From the NCBI RefSeq assembly GCF_019457915.1, contig NZ_JAHZSS010000003.1:248001-312000 (forward strand): a DNA stretch of 64,000 nucleotides, in the 5' to 3' direction. Shown piece by piece: positions 36,731 through 46,100 of the stretch (position 1 is the first letter of the stretch; each line of letters begins with the position of its first letter). The position numbers and the translations under genes are program-made. The stretch comes from Neiella holothuriorum. Its GTDB lineage: Bacteria > Pseudomonadota > Gammaproteobacteria > Enterobacterales > Neiellaceae. A model generated the notes under the pieces. That model ran no database searches and was not told where the DNA came from. It saw nothing but the letters and a program-made list of their open reading frames with translations.

Positions 36731-38482
36731 ATGAAGCAGTTGCGTCGTTGCGTTACACCCCTGTGTGCCGCCGTTTTATCAGCCATGACCCTCAATGCCA
36801 ACGCGGCCCTATATCGAGTCATCGAACTGACCGTTAGTGAAGACGGCGAAAATAATACTTATGCCCTTGATGCAACCAGCCCCAATGCCGATGAAGGTGT
36901 GGTTGTTGGTGTTGGTACTGCGATTACCGAAACATCTGATGGTGACTTGGATGGCGGGGACGATGAAACCAATCTCGCCAGCGATAATTTAGGCGAGTAC
37001 GACCTAAATGGTGATGGCGATGATGAAGATCTCGTTGACGATCTAGAAGATTGGATGCTGCGTTACATGAGTGACTATCAGCAAACCTATGTTGCTATGG
37101 TCAATGACTCACTCATGGAGTGGGAACGCGTTAACGTTTGGGACACCATCAACCCAGAAGATGGCGAATACCGCGGCACGACCAATGACTATTTCTTTGG
37201 CGTAAATGACAAGCGTGTTGCCGTTGGTTATGGCTCTGCGCCTTATTACATCTTTCGTTATGAAGATGAAGATACTCACGATGAGACCTACTCGATTATT
37301 CGAGATTTCGCCAGCCGCGGCTTTGTTTATGAAGTAGGTGACGACGTTGATGGTGAACGAATCGAGCTGACACCGGAAGAATACGAATATGGCGGATTAA
37401 GTGGCGCCTATGACATTAGTGATTCCGGTATTGCAGCGGGTTACTCCTCTGTGCGTTTTGTTGAAGGCGCTCACGACAACCACGACTCGTGTATTTATGA
37501 TGAAAACCTTCCAGAAATTGTATGTGATTACCGCGTAGCCAATGGTTATTACGGTGACACTTATCATATTGAAGCGTATTTATGGCAGCTCGATAGCAAC
37601 GCCAATGTGATTCAAACACGTGCGTTAGGCCACCCGATTGAACTAGATGATGATGTTGAGTTGCAGTTGGTGTCGCAGGCTTTTGCTGCCAATGACAACG
37701 GTTATGCTGTCGGTAGTTCTGATAACTACATTGATACGGAAAACCCAAGCCTTTACAACTTGCGTGAATATGCGGCCATTTATACCCAATACAGTAAAAA
37801 TGATATTGGTATTTTGGATATCACCGACCGCAATATGTACCCGGCGAATACCGTCAGCGAGACAGTGTCTCGTGCAACGGATATCAACAACAATAACATC
37901 GTGATTGGTTATGCCATTCGCTACATCAACACCAGCTGGCGTACCAAAGCGTGGTATTACGACATCAGCTCAAATTCACCTGAAATGATTGAATTGCCTT
38001 CATTCTTTGAAAGCTCGTCAATGACCGCTAAGTCCATTAACGATTATGACATGGTCGTTGGTGAGTTCGAATGGGAGCCGCGCCCAGGTGGCGTAACTCG
38101 TCGTCGTCACGGTTACTTGTATGACATGCGTTCAGATAACTTTGTTGACCTGAACGACGCCATTGAATGTACCGATCAGTTCGATATTGTTGAAGCCAAT
38201 GTCATTCGCAATGATGGCGTTATTTTAGCGACTGCGACGACGCAACAGAGCATTTTGGATGAGAATGGCGATCCAATTTTCGACAGCAATGGCGATGAGA
38301 TAACCACCACGGTGGCGCGAGCCATTGCGCTTGAGCCAATTGATGGTGGCGATTACGACAGTTGTAGCGATGCTGATGAAGCATTCCCTGATAATGAGCG
38401 AGAAGGCGCCAGCTTTGGCCTGTGGAGCTTGTTGTTACCGGTGGCTTGGTTCGTTCGCCGCCGTTATACCCTTTCGCGATAA
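36731..38482 (+). CDS. DUF3466 family exported protein
   Basis: The 583-residue protein has a signal peptide (residues 1-25, cleavage after ANA), a very acidic Asp/Glu/Tyr-rich body with repeats such as INNNNIVIGYA and INDYDMVVGEF (beta-propeller-like), and a C-terminal tail GASFGLWSLLLPVAWFVRRR. That tail (Gly-rich start, hydrophobic span, Arg end) is the form of a GlyGly-CTERM sorting signal processed by rhombosortase. It is the last gene of the rlmKL-uup run. Function is unknown; its position before rmf-fabA is typical of Alteromonadales. Confidence 0.85.
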   Translation: MKQLRRCVTPLCAAVLSAMTLNANAALYRVIELTVSEDGENNTYALDATSPNADEGVVVGVGTAITETSDGDLDGGDDETNLASDNLGEYDLNGDGDDEDLVDDLEDWMLRYMSDYQQTYVAMVNDSLMEWERVNVWDTINPEDGEYRGTTNDYFFGVNDKRVAVGYGSAPYYIFRYEDEDTHDETYSIIRDFASRGFVYEVGDDVDGERIELTPEEYEYGGLSGAYDISDSGIAAGYSSVRFVEGAHDNHDSCIYDENLPEIVCDYRVANGYYGDTYHIEAYLWQLDSNANVIQTRALGHPIELDDDVELQLVSQAFAANDNGYAVGSSDNYIDTENPSLYNLREYAAIYTQYSKNDIGILDITDRNMYPANTVSETVSRATDINNNNIVIGYAIRYINTSWRTKAWYYDISSNSPEMIELPSFFESSSMTAKSINDYDMVVGEFEWEPRPGGVTRRRHGYLYDMRSDNFVDLNDAIECTDQFDIVEANVIRNDGVILATATTQQSILDENGDPIFDSNGDEITTTVARAIALEPIDGGDYDSCSDADEAFPDNEREGASFGLWSLLLPVAWFVRRRYTLSR

Positions 38483-38534
38483 AAAATCAGTTTTTTAATC
38501 GTAAAAAATCTTTAATAAAAAATTCATCCAATCC

Positions 38535-38579
38535 AGCCTGTTAGCGAGAGTCAAGTACTAAGCTAACAGGCTTTCCTTT
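38535..38579 (+). terminator. Terminator after the DUF3466 gene
   Basis: AGCCTGTTAGC and GCTAACAGGCT form a perfect 11-bp stem around a 16-base loop, followed by TTCCTTT. Its core CTGTTAGC/GCTAACAG recurs in the hairpin at 41681. Confidence 0.65.
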
Positions 38580-38606
38580 GACCTTTTCCTGAAACTCTAT
38601 AACTCT
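38578..38606 (+). promoter_or_regulatory. Possible rmf promoter
   Basis: TTGACC is followed by TATAAC or TAACTC 14-16 bases later, about 55 bases before the rmf start. Spacing is short for the better -10, so this is tentative. Confidence 0.3.
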
Positions 38607-38657
38607 TAGTCATGAAGCTACGGCTTCTACTTTGATTGGCAGAAAGAGGAAATAAGG

Positions 38658-38831
38658 ATGAAGCGACAAAAGCGCGATCGTTTAAACCGGGCTCAGTCCC
38701 GCGGCTATCAAGCCGGCGTTTTAGGACGTTCTAAAGACAATTGTCCATATCAATCTCTCGATAACCGTTCAAGTTGGTTATTCGGCTGGCGAGAAGCCAT
38801 GACTGAGCGAGCTGACGGACTTTTCCGCTAA
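38658..38831 (+). CDS. rmf: Ribosome modulation factor
   Basis: The 57-residue basic protein (MKRQKRDRLNRAQSRGYQAG, then SKDNCPYQ and SWLFGWREA) matches RMF, which pairs 70S ribosomes into inactive 100S dimers in stationary phase. The GYQAG and CPY blocks are the family's conserved core. AAGG precedes the ATG closely (TAAGGATG), and AGAGGAAA lies further up. It is transcribed alone toward fabA and shares that gene's terminator. Confidence 0.96.
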   Translation: MKRQKRDRLNRAQSRGYQAGVLGRSKDNCPYQSLDNRSSWLFGWREAMTERADGLFR

Positions 38832-38867
38832 CGTGATGCGCTAGTGTCATTTTTTTAAAGCCATAAA

Positions 38868-38892
38868 AAACGCCCCTGCTTTTGGGGCGTTT
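38868..38892. terminator. Bidirectional terminator between rmf and fabA
   Basis: AAACGCCCC and GGGGCGTTT form a 9-bp stem with A runs on the left and T runs on the right, so it works for rmf (plus) and fabA (minus). Confidence 0.85.
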
Positions 38893-38927
38893 CTCTTTTC
38901 TAAGGCCGCAATATTAATTGCAGTCGC

Positions 38928-39437
38928 TTAGAAGCCTGATGTGTCAGTGAACAAGCCCACTTTCAAATCAGTTGCAGTGTAAATAACTTTGCCATCTACA
39001 TCGACTTTACCGTCGGCCAAGCCCATCACTAATCTACGGTTAATGGTACGCTTGAGATCGATGGTGTAGGTCACCTTTTTAGCCGTTGGCAAAATCTGAC
39101 CGGTGAATTTAACTTCTCCAACCCCAAGTGCACGGCCTTTGCCTTTCCCGCCGGTCCAACCGAGGAAAAAGCCAACCAACTGCCACATGGCATCTAAGCC
39201 TAAGCAACCTGGCATCACAGGATCGCCAGGGAAGTGGCAATCAAAGAACCAAAGGTCGGGGGTGATATCTAACTCAGCGATGATTTGGCCTTTGCCGTAT
39301 TCACCACCTTCGTCGGTAATAGTTACGATGCGATCAAGCATAAGCATGTTGGGCGCAGGAAGTTGCGCATTGCCTGGACCAAACATTTTGCCATGGGCGC
39401 AATCGAGCAGATCTTGCTTTTCGAAAGAAGCTTGCAT
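38928..39437 (-). CDS. fabA: 3-hydroxydecanoyl-ACP dehydratase/isomerase FabA
   Basis: FabA introduces the cis double bond in unsaturated fatty-acid synthesis (dehydration of 3-hydroxydecanoyl-ACP and isomerisation to cis-3-decenoyl-ACP). The 169 residues include the active-site block [20 protein letters not shown], holding catalytic His and Asp. Length equals the family's. AGGAA lies before the ATG. A FabR-type operator sits in its promoter. The fabB partner is not in the window. Confidence 0.96.
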   Translation of the reverse strand: MQASFEKQDLLDCAHGKMFGPGNAQLPAPNMLMLDRIVTITDEGGEYGKGQIIAELDITPDLWFFDCHFPGDPVMPGCLGLDAMWQLVGFFLGWTGGKGKGRALGVGEVKFTGQILPTAKKVTYTIDLKRTINRRLVMGLADGKVDVDGKVIYTATDLKVGLFTDTSGF

Positions 39438-39474
39438 GATGTTCCTGTTGTTACAGCGTCATTAAAGTCGGCAA

Positions 39475-39503
39475 AGATTAGCGAACAGTTGTACGCTAAA
39501 CAA
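39475..39503 (-). promoter_or_regulatory. fabA promoter with FabR-type operator in the spacer
   Basis: On the minus strand TTGTTT (-35, 39498-39503) and TAATCT (-10, 39475-39480) are 17 bases apart. The spacer together with one -10 base is the near-palindrome AGCGTACAACTGTTCGCT (39480-39497), matching the AGCG-x-ACA-nn-TGT-x-CGCT operator known for the repressor FabR at fabA and fabB. A bound repressor would cover both promoter boxes. The operator is seen; regulation by FabR is inferred. Confidence 0.75.
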
Positions 39504-39592
39504 GTCCGATCACGGGTAACTAATGACTTAAGCCAATTAATGCTGCCAAACTGTACCAATATCCGGCAATTAGGCAGCGCCGATCAGAATAT

Positions 39593-41284
39593 TTAAAGCT
39601 CGCCGCGCCACCATTGGCGCAATACCTGAAGTAGGTTTAGGTTAGCTGATTCATCTGGGTCTGCCAGATCGAGCAAGCGCCGTTGCACCTTACGGAACAC
39701 TGTATCTTCAGGAAAACGTTGGCGCTCATCTTCTTGTCCAACCCCAGATGGCACGCCAGTCAATATTTCAACGGCATCAGCAACGTGAGAAACGCCCTTA
39801 ATCAGTAGCTTTTTACTCGCGATTGCTTCAGCAACGTTTTGGGTTGGGTTGAATTGCAACAAATTCGATTTGGGCATGACAATGACAAATTGTTGCTCTG
39901 GCGCTAAACGGCTGGCAACGGACCAAAAGCCATCCACTTTTTCGTTGATGCCACCAATGGATTGGACATTGCCAAACTGATCGATGGCGCCTGTTACCGC
40001 CATATTTTGATGGACAGGGATCCGACTTAATGCGCTCAGCAATGCAATCAGTTCAGCCAAAGAAGCGGAATCGCCATCGACTTCGTAGTAAGACTGCTCA
40101 AAGACAATATTGGCAGACAAATGAAGTGGGGCGTCTTTGGCAAAAATTTGGGTGACGTAAGCCGCTAAAATCATCGTGCCTTTGGCGTGAATATTACCGG
40201 CGAGTTCTGCTTTGCGTTCAATATCCACAACGTCGCCGTCACCATAATGAACACTTGCGGTTATCCGTGCTGGCTCGCCATAACAGACGTCGCCTACATC
40301 AACCACCGTCAGTCCGTTTACTTGGCCAACCTTTGCGCCAGTGACATCCAGCAACATACTGCCATCAACAAAGTCTTGATAGCTCGACTGTGCTAAATCA
40401 CTGACTCTGTTTCGGCGATTGGCTAAGGTGGCCTCAACGGTGGTTGCGGTTATGACAGACTGGCCCGCGTTGTGTTTTGCTTCACGAATCAAACCACGTA
40501 AATGGCCACTGTTAAGGGAAACGTATTCGTTATGCTCAGCCCAGCGAGAAGCTGTTTTTGCCAACCGCTGGAGCCCATCCATATCAAATTGCGCGTGTTC
40601 CAATTCAGCTAATGATTTGAGGTAGCCTAGGTATTCTGGGCCTAGTTTTCGATGGATTCGATCCGCAAGCTCGACGTGCAATGGCGCGACCGTCGCTAAT
40701 CGTGGATAGCATTCGCCAAGCGCGAACATATCTTGCGCATTACCTTGAATGACGATGGTACTGCGCAGCGGCGCATTCGGTAGTGATGGCAGTGGATGCT
40801 TTTGAGTTGGCACAAAAGGCATTGCAATGACGCCGCTGGCCATGGTCGTGATCAGCGCATCATTAAGTGTTTGGTTAGCCAACAACTGAGCGGCATCAAT
40901 AACAATAAGCTGGCGTTCAGAGCGCCACAGCAAACCTGCTGAGAAATGCCACTGCTCGTCGCTGTAGCTTAGGTGCCCAAACAACGCCGCTGACGACAAC
41001 GAATCACAGTAATGATCAATTTCGGCTTCCGGAGCTGCTTGCTCTGTCAACGTACCTTGGTTGCCATCAAAAGCAATACTTAGGGCGGTCGGCTGTGGGT
41101 TAGCAGAAATCTCAAGGTGATTGACTAGGCACGTTAAATCGACGCCAACCGGGACGACTGCCCGTAGATGCATGGCGGATTCAAAGGCGGTTGTCGCACT
41201 GGCAACAAATTGATCTTGACCGTAAGTAAGTGGCTGGGCAACTGCGTCATCAAATGGAGAAGGGCCGTAACAAAGATCGGTCAT
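39593..41284 (-). CDS. Lon-like protease without ATPase P-loop (YcbZ family)
   Basis: The 563-residue protein ends with a Lon-type proteolytic domain: catalytic Ser in EVDGDSASLAEL (near 419) and Lys in GGINEKVDGF (near 462). The N-terminal 300 residues resemble a degenerate AAA-type region (LIVIDAAQLL is Walker-B-like), but no GxxxxGK Walker A is present. This matches YcbZ-type proteins found next to fabA in gammaproteobacteria. Its stop is 35 bases inside the space before the fabA promoter. Its start overlaps the preceding small gene by 4 bases, so the two are co-translated. Confidence 0.88.
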   Translation of the reverse strand: MTDLCYGPSPFDDAVAQPLTYGQDQFVASATTAFESAMHLRAVVPVGVDLTCLVNHLEISANPQPTALSIAFDGNQGTLTEQAAPEAEIDHYCDSLSSAALFGHLSYSDEQWHFSAGLLWRSERQLIVIDAAQLLANQTLNDALITTMASGVIAMPFVPTQKHPLPSLPNAPLRSTIVIQGNAQDMFALGECYPRLATVAPLHVELADRIHRKLGPEYLGYLKSLAELEHAQFDMDGLQRLAKTASRWAEHNEYVSLNSGHLRGLIREAKHNAGQSVITATTVEATLANRRNRVSDLAQSSYQDFVDGSMLLDVTGAKVGQVNGLTVVDVGDVCYGEPARITASVHYGDGDVVDIERKAELAGNIHAKGTMILAAYVTQIFAKDAPLHLSANIVFEQSYYEVDGDSASLAELIALLSALSRIPVHQNMAVTGAIDQFGNVQSIGGINEKVDGFWSVASRLAPEQQFVIVMPKSNLLQFNPTQNVAEAIASKKLLIKGVSHVADAVEILTGVPSGVGQEDERQRFPEDTVFRKVQRRLLDLADPDESANLNLLQVLRQWWRGEL

Positions 41285-41574
41285 TCAGGGGTTCCTACAG
41301 GCGTCACTGCATGTTCTTCAAGCCACTGCAATACAGAGGCTTTGTGGAGCCCGTAGTGGGGCTTTGTGATGGTGGTAATCAACAAGGTGTCGCGCTCGTT
41401 TACATAAGGTTTAAATTTCAAAAATACCTGCGTCGGGCTCTCGTCCGTTGCAATCGCAACAGCACCTTCACCAATCATGCAGAACGGATACAACTTAATG
41501 ACCTTAATCACTGCTACATAGTCTGGATCGCTGGTTGTTTTATCCAAGCGAAATGTCACAAGTAAGGCTGCCAT
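41281..41574 (-). CDS. Small hypothetical protein coupled to the Lon-like gene
   Basis: The 97-residue frame starts with ATG (GGAAC 7-8 bases upstream) and its last codons overlap the start of the Lon-like protease (ATGA). The sequence alternates strands and helices (ALLVTFRLD, YVAVIKVIKLYPF, DTLLITTI, ASVLQWLEE), like a small ferredoxin-like fold of the Cas2/GhoS sort. I do not recognise a family. Coupling suggests it could be an adaptor or substrate of the protease, but this is speculation. Confidence 0.6.
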   Translation of the reverse strand: MAALLVTFRLDKTTSDPDYVAVIKVIKLYPFCMIGEGAVAIATDESPTQVFLKFKPYVNERDTLLITTITKPHYGLHKASVLQWLEEHAVTPVGTPE

Positions 41575-41680
41575 ATGTTTGTTCCAATTAAAGCGAGTGA
41601 CCTAACGGCCAATTTCAAAATGGCAATAATGCCTAATTATGAAAGAGATAAAAAGAGAGGCTGTCACGAAGTAGATGTTT

Positions 41681-41716
41681 GTTGCTGTTAGCGTGTAACA
41701 ACGCGCTAACAGCAAC
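41681..41716. repeat. Perfect 13-bp hairpin downstream of csiV
   Basis: GTTGCTGTTAGCG and CGCTAACAGCAAC pair perfectly around a 10-base loop, 22 bases beyond the csiV stop. No T run follows on the minus strand, so a classic terminator is doubtful. The core is shared with the hairpin at 38535. Confidence 0.6.
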
Positions 41717-41738
41717 CGTTGGGCATACCAATTCTAAA

Positions 41739-43181
41739 TCAATTTATTGCAGGGGCTGATGTGTCTATATCCGTTTCTGGTTCGGGATCAGGACGTACTT
41801 CATATGGCCGAATTTGCACCAGCATGCCCATCATCGGGTGATCGAAGTAATGAAGCTCTTGGCTACGTACCCGCCGAAACTGAGCCATTTGATATGAAAA
41901 CAAAAACGGCACCGTGGCAGCATCTGAAATTAAAGTGCTCGTTGGTTCCATCGCCAATGCTAATTGCTCTGGTGGTTGAGCAACATCCTGCGGTGATTTT
42001 CGACCCGAGCGGCGCAGCACCATGTCTGTTTCAACATGAAGCCAGTTCGCAAGCCAAATGTGTAAGTTAGCCTCTAGCTCCCATACCGCTGGTTTGAGCA
42101 CAACCGGAGTCGGCGTGAGGTCAACTTCTTGCCACGGCTGCGTTAACGTCGAGGTCGATTGAATAGCGGTAACGGGTTGGCTTGTTGGTAATGATGGATC
42201 GCCTGTTGTTTCCGTATTTTCAATACCGGCAGACAGTTGCGTGTCATTGGTTGAATGTTGCGATAACTCATCTGAAGAATCTAGCGACAATACCTCAGTA
42301 TCATCGAGCAGCATTGGCTCCTCAATGGGGTGCTCCCAACCATCGGAGGAATAACGAGCGCCGAAATTTTGCCCAGCGATTAGTTTCAGTGCCGGCATGC
42401 GTCGTTTGCTGTCAATGTTGATACGCCAGCCAGCATGTAGCATAGGTTTGTAAGCTCCGCCGTTGGCGAGTTTGCGGCGGGCATCGGTTAACTGTAATAG
42501 CTCAGGCGTTAACAAGTAAGCCTGACTATCCGTTTCTGGAATTTGATGTGGCGTCATCGCGACCGGCAACTGAGTTAGTTCGTCGTAGCTGCGTGGTTTC
42601 TGGCAGTCGTTAAGCCATTGCTCAAACGCTAATTGCTCTTCTGGTGTGCGAGCTGGCTCAAGTTCTTCAGGCATCAGCAGATCTTGCGCTTCTTCGGCGG
42701 TGGCTGAGTCAGCTTCTGGTTCAAGCTCAGGCTCTGCAATAGGGAAACCAAATTCATCATATTGCACACCTTGTTCAATCGCATCTTCGCTTGGCTCTAG
42801 CACATCAGTGGTAGAACCCAGTGTTGTACCAAGGATCCCAATTTCTTGCTCAGTGAGCGGCAGGGCAACTTGTGACAGGCCTTCATCGGCTAATGCGGCT
42901 AACGGCACCGGCTCTGGTTGAGGGCAATCGTCTGGAGCGAGTAAAAAGGCGGCAAACAAATCGAGTTGTTTTGCGGCGACTTTACTTTGGCGCGAGGCTT
43001 CAAAATCTTCATCGAGCTGAGTTGGATCCTCGGTGCGAGAAAATAGAATCACTTCTACTTCAAACCAGCGGGCAAGGGCAGACGGTGTTGCTAACGCACT
43101 GCCTAACAAGGCAGCGGTTAATAATGCTGGTTTTAGAACGGCGGGTTTAAAAGGGGCCGCACGGTATGTCAATTTGTTCAC
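41739..43181 (-). CDS. csiV: CsiV family periplasmic protein
   Basis: The 480-residue protein has a long N-terminal export signal (cleavage near ALA|RW) and the family opening RWFEVEVILFSR. The central 200 residues are acidic and low-complexity (Glu, Pro, Ser, Thr), and the conserved C-terminal block runs from LHIWLANWLHVETDMVL to SQELHYFDHPMMGMLVQIRPY. In Shewanella CsiV binds peptidoglycan and is needed for growth with D-amino acids. The start is GTG with AAGGAG 10 bases upstream. It follows mfd after 14 bases, the arrangement known in Shewanella. The acidic insert makes it longer than most relatives. Confidence 0.85.
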   Translation of the reverse strand: MNKLTYRAAPFKPAVLKPALLTAALLGSALATPSALARWFEVEVILFSRTEDPTQLDEDFEASRQSKVAAKQLDLFAAFLLAPDDCPQPEPVPLAALADEGLSQVALPLTEQEIGILGTTLGSTTDVLEPSEDAIEQGVQYDEFGFPIAEPELEPEADSATAEEAQDLLMPEELEPARTPEEQLAFEQWLNDCQKPRSYDELTQLPVAMTPHQIPETDSQAYLLTPELLQLTDARRKLANGGAYKPMLHAGWRINIDSKRRMPALKLIAGQNFGARYSSDGWEHPIEEPMLLDDTEVLSLDSSDELSQHSTNDTQLSAGIENTETTGDPSLPTSQPVTAIQSTSTLTQPWQEVDLTPTPVVLKPAVWELEANLHIWLANWLHVETDMVLRRSGRKSPQDVAQPPEQLALAMEPTSTLISDAATVPFLFSYQMAQFRRVRSQELHYFDHPMMGMLVQIRPYEVRPDPEPETDIDTSAPAIN

Positions 43182-43195
43182 CGAACTAATTCTCC

Positions 43196-46100
43196 TTATG
43201 CTGCAGATGCCAGTGTTTTCAATAGATCTTGGATGATTTGCAGGCGTTTGGCTGATTCGGGTTCACCGGCCATTAACCGCAGCTTATTAGGTCCTTCCAT
43301 GCGATAGTATGCCGGTTGGCTCTGAATAAGGCCAATGATCTGCGCAGGTGAAACTTTGGTGTCCTGTTTAAACACTAACTGGCCACTTTGATGGCCTAAT
43401 TCAACTTTGCTGATGCCAAGTTTTGCGGCCAATAACTTGAGTTCAGCAATGTGGAACAAGTTTTTACTGGCATCGGGTAACAAACCAAAACGATCAATCA
43501 ACTCAACCTGCAATTCATTTAATGCATCAGCGGTTTCTGCTGAGGCTATGCGCTTGTACAAAGACAACCGTTGATTCACATCATGAATGTAATCATCTGG
43601 CAATAATGCGGGCAGGCGAAGTTCAATTTCGGTTTGCTCGCCAAGCAGGCTGTCCAAACTCGGTTGCTTACCATGTTTCAGTGCTTCAACGGCTTGCTCT
43701 AACATTTCCATGTATAAACCAAAACCGATACTTTCAATTTGTCCGCTTTGATCATCACCCAATAATTCGCCCGCGCCACGGATCTCCAAATCATGGGTTG
43801 CCAATGCGAAACCTGCGCCTAAGTCTTCAAGTTGCTCTATCGCTTCGAGACGTTTCTGAGCATCTTTACTCAACGCTTTTTGATGCGGGGTAAATAAATA
43901 AGCATAAGCTTGGTGGTGGCTTCGGCCTACGCGACCGCGAAGTTGGTGCAACTGGGCGAGGCCATATTTGTCGGCCCGATTAATGATAATGGTGTTCGCA
44001 CTTGGAACATCAATGCCGGTTTCGATAATCGTCGTGCACACCAGGACATTAAATCGTTGGTGGTAAAAGTCAGACATGACTTCTTCAAGCTCGCGTTCGC
44101 GCATTTGGCCGTGGGCAATAGCAACCCGCGCTTCTGGCACTAATTCGGCTAACTTATCGGCGATGTGATCAATGGTTTCGACTTCATTGTGAAGGTAATA
44201 AACCTGACCACCACGAAGCACTTCGCGCACGATTGCTTCGCGAACTTGGGTGTCATCGAACTCGCGCACAAAGGTTTTTACGGCTAAACGTTTGGCCGGC
44301 GGGGTTGCGATAATCGATAAGTCGCGCATACCACTCATGGCCATGTTTAGGGTCCGCGGAATCGGCGTAGCGGTTAGCGTTAAAATGTCGACATCGGCAC
44401 GCAAGGCCTTAATTTTATCTTTCTGTCGAACGCCAAAGCGGTGCTCTTCGTCGACAACCAGCAGGCCCAAATCGGAAAACTTAACATCAGGTGAGAGCAG
44501 TTTATGGGTGCCAACCACGATATCAACTTTGCCGGCTTGTAAATCGCTCAAAATAGCCGTGGTTTGTTTGGTTGAATTAAAGCGTGACAAGACCTCTACT
44601 CGAATTGGCCAATTTGCAAAGCGATCGCGAAGGTTCTCGTAGTGTTGCTGCGCTAGCAAGGTAGTTGGAACTAGCAATGCCACTTGCTTGCCGTCGTTGA
44701 CGGCAACAAAAGCGGCTCGCATTGCTACTTCGGTTTTGCCAAAGCCAACATCGCCACAAACTAATCTATCCATGGCGCTCGGTTTGCTCATGTCTAACAA
44801 AACTTGCTGAATGGCATTTTGCTGATCAAAGGTTTCTTCAAATGGGAAGCCAGCACAAAATTGCTGATAAGCGCTTTGTTCAATGTTAAAGCCATAACCC
44901 GATTTAGCGGCTCGCTGGGCGTATATATCTAATAGCTCGGCGGCTACGTCATGAACTTTTTCAGCCGCTTTTCGTTTGGCTTTTTCCCAGTGCTCAGTGC
45001 CTAATTTGTTCAGTGGCGCGCTATCGGCATCGCCGCCAGTGTAGCGAGCAATCAAGTGCAGCGAGGACACCGGCACGTAAAGTTTGTCGCCACCCGCATA
45101 TTCTAGCGTGACGAACTCATTGGTCATGCCGCCAGCATCAAGGGTTTGCAAACCTGTGTAGCGACCAACACCATGATCTAAATGCACCACAGGTTGACCC
45201 AACTGCAACTCGGCCAGATTTCGAATGACACCTTCGGTACTGAGATTTTTCTGTTTATCACGGCGGCGCTTTTGCATGACGCGCTTGCCGAGCAATTCTG
45301 ATTCTGTGACCACCAACAAATCGGCTAGCGGATAATGAAATGAGTGCTCCGCTGGTGACACAATCAAGCCAAAGCGTTCGCTTGAATCGATAAATTGATA
45401 CAAATTGTCGAAGGCTTTAATGGTCAGTTTAAGCGGCTTCAATAATTCTAATAAGGCTTCTCGTCGACCTTCAGATTCAACGCTAAATAACAGCCGGTGT
45501 TTGCTCCGTGCAACACACTGCTGTAGCGCCGCTAATGGCTCGGCACTTTGACCATCAACACGCAGCTCAGGAATGGCTTTAGTATCCAGCTTGATGTTGC
45601 CTGCGCGGCGCGTTGGTTTGTCACAAAGTTGGATTCGGTGCTGGCCTTTAAGCACTGTCATTAATTCAATGACGCTCAGAAATACATCTTGTGGCGGTAA
45701 GATTGGGCGCGTTACGTCATGGCGGCGGTCTTCATAACGTTTGGTTACGTCGTCTACAAATTGTTCTGCCGCTTGCTCTATGCCTTCCCATAACGCGAAT
45801 ATGCTGTTGCTTGGCAAGTAATCAAACAAACTGCCGCATTGTTCAAAAAACAGTGGTAAGTAATATTCAATACCTGCCGCGGCTATCCCGCGACTGACTT
45901 GTTGATAGAGCGAGTCTTTGTCATTGCTAATGGTGAAGCGTTCACGAAACTGACGACGAAATCGCTCAATACCTTGTTCATCGAGTGGGAACTCATGGGC
46001 AGGTAAGAGGTTTAAACCGTCAAGCTTGTCGCTACTGCGTTGGGTTTCTGGATCGAACAAACGCAAGCTATCGACTTCATCATCAAAGAAATCAATTCGT

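Noticed and set aside
41681-41716. Hairpin as an intrinsic terminator of csiV
   Set aside because: The stem is perfect but no T run follows on the minus strand, so it is listed as a repeat instead.
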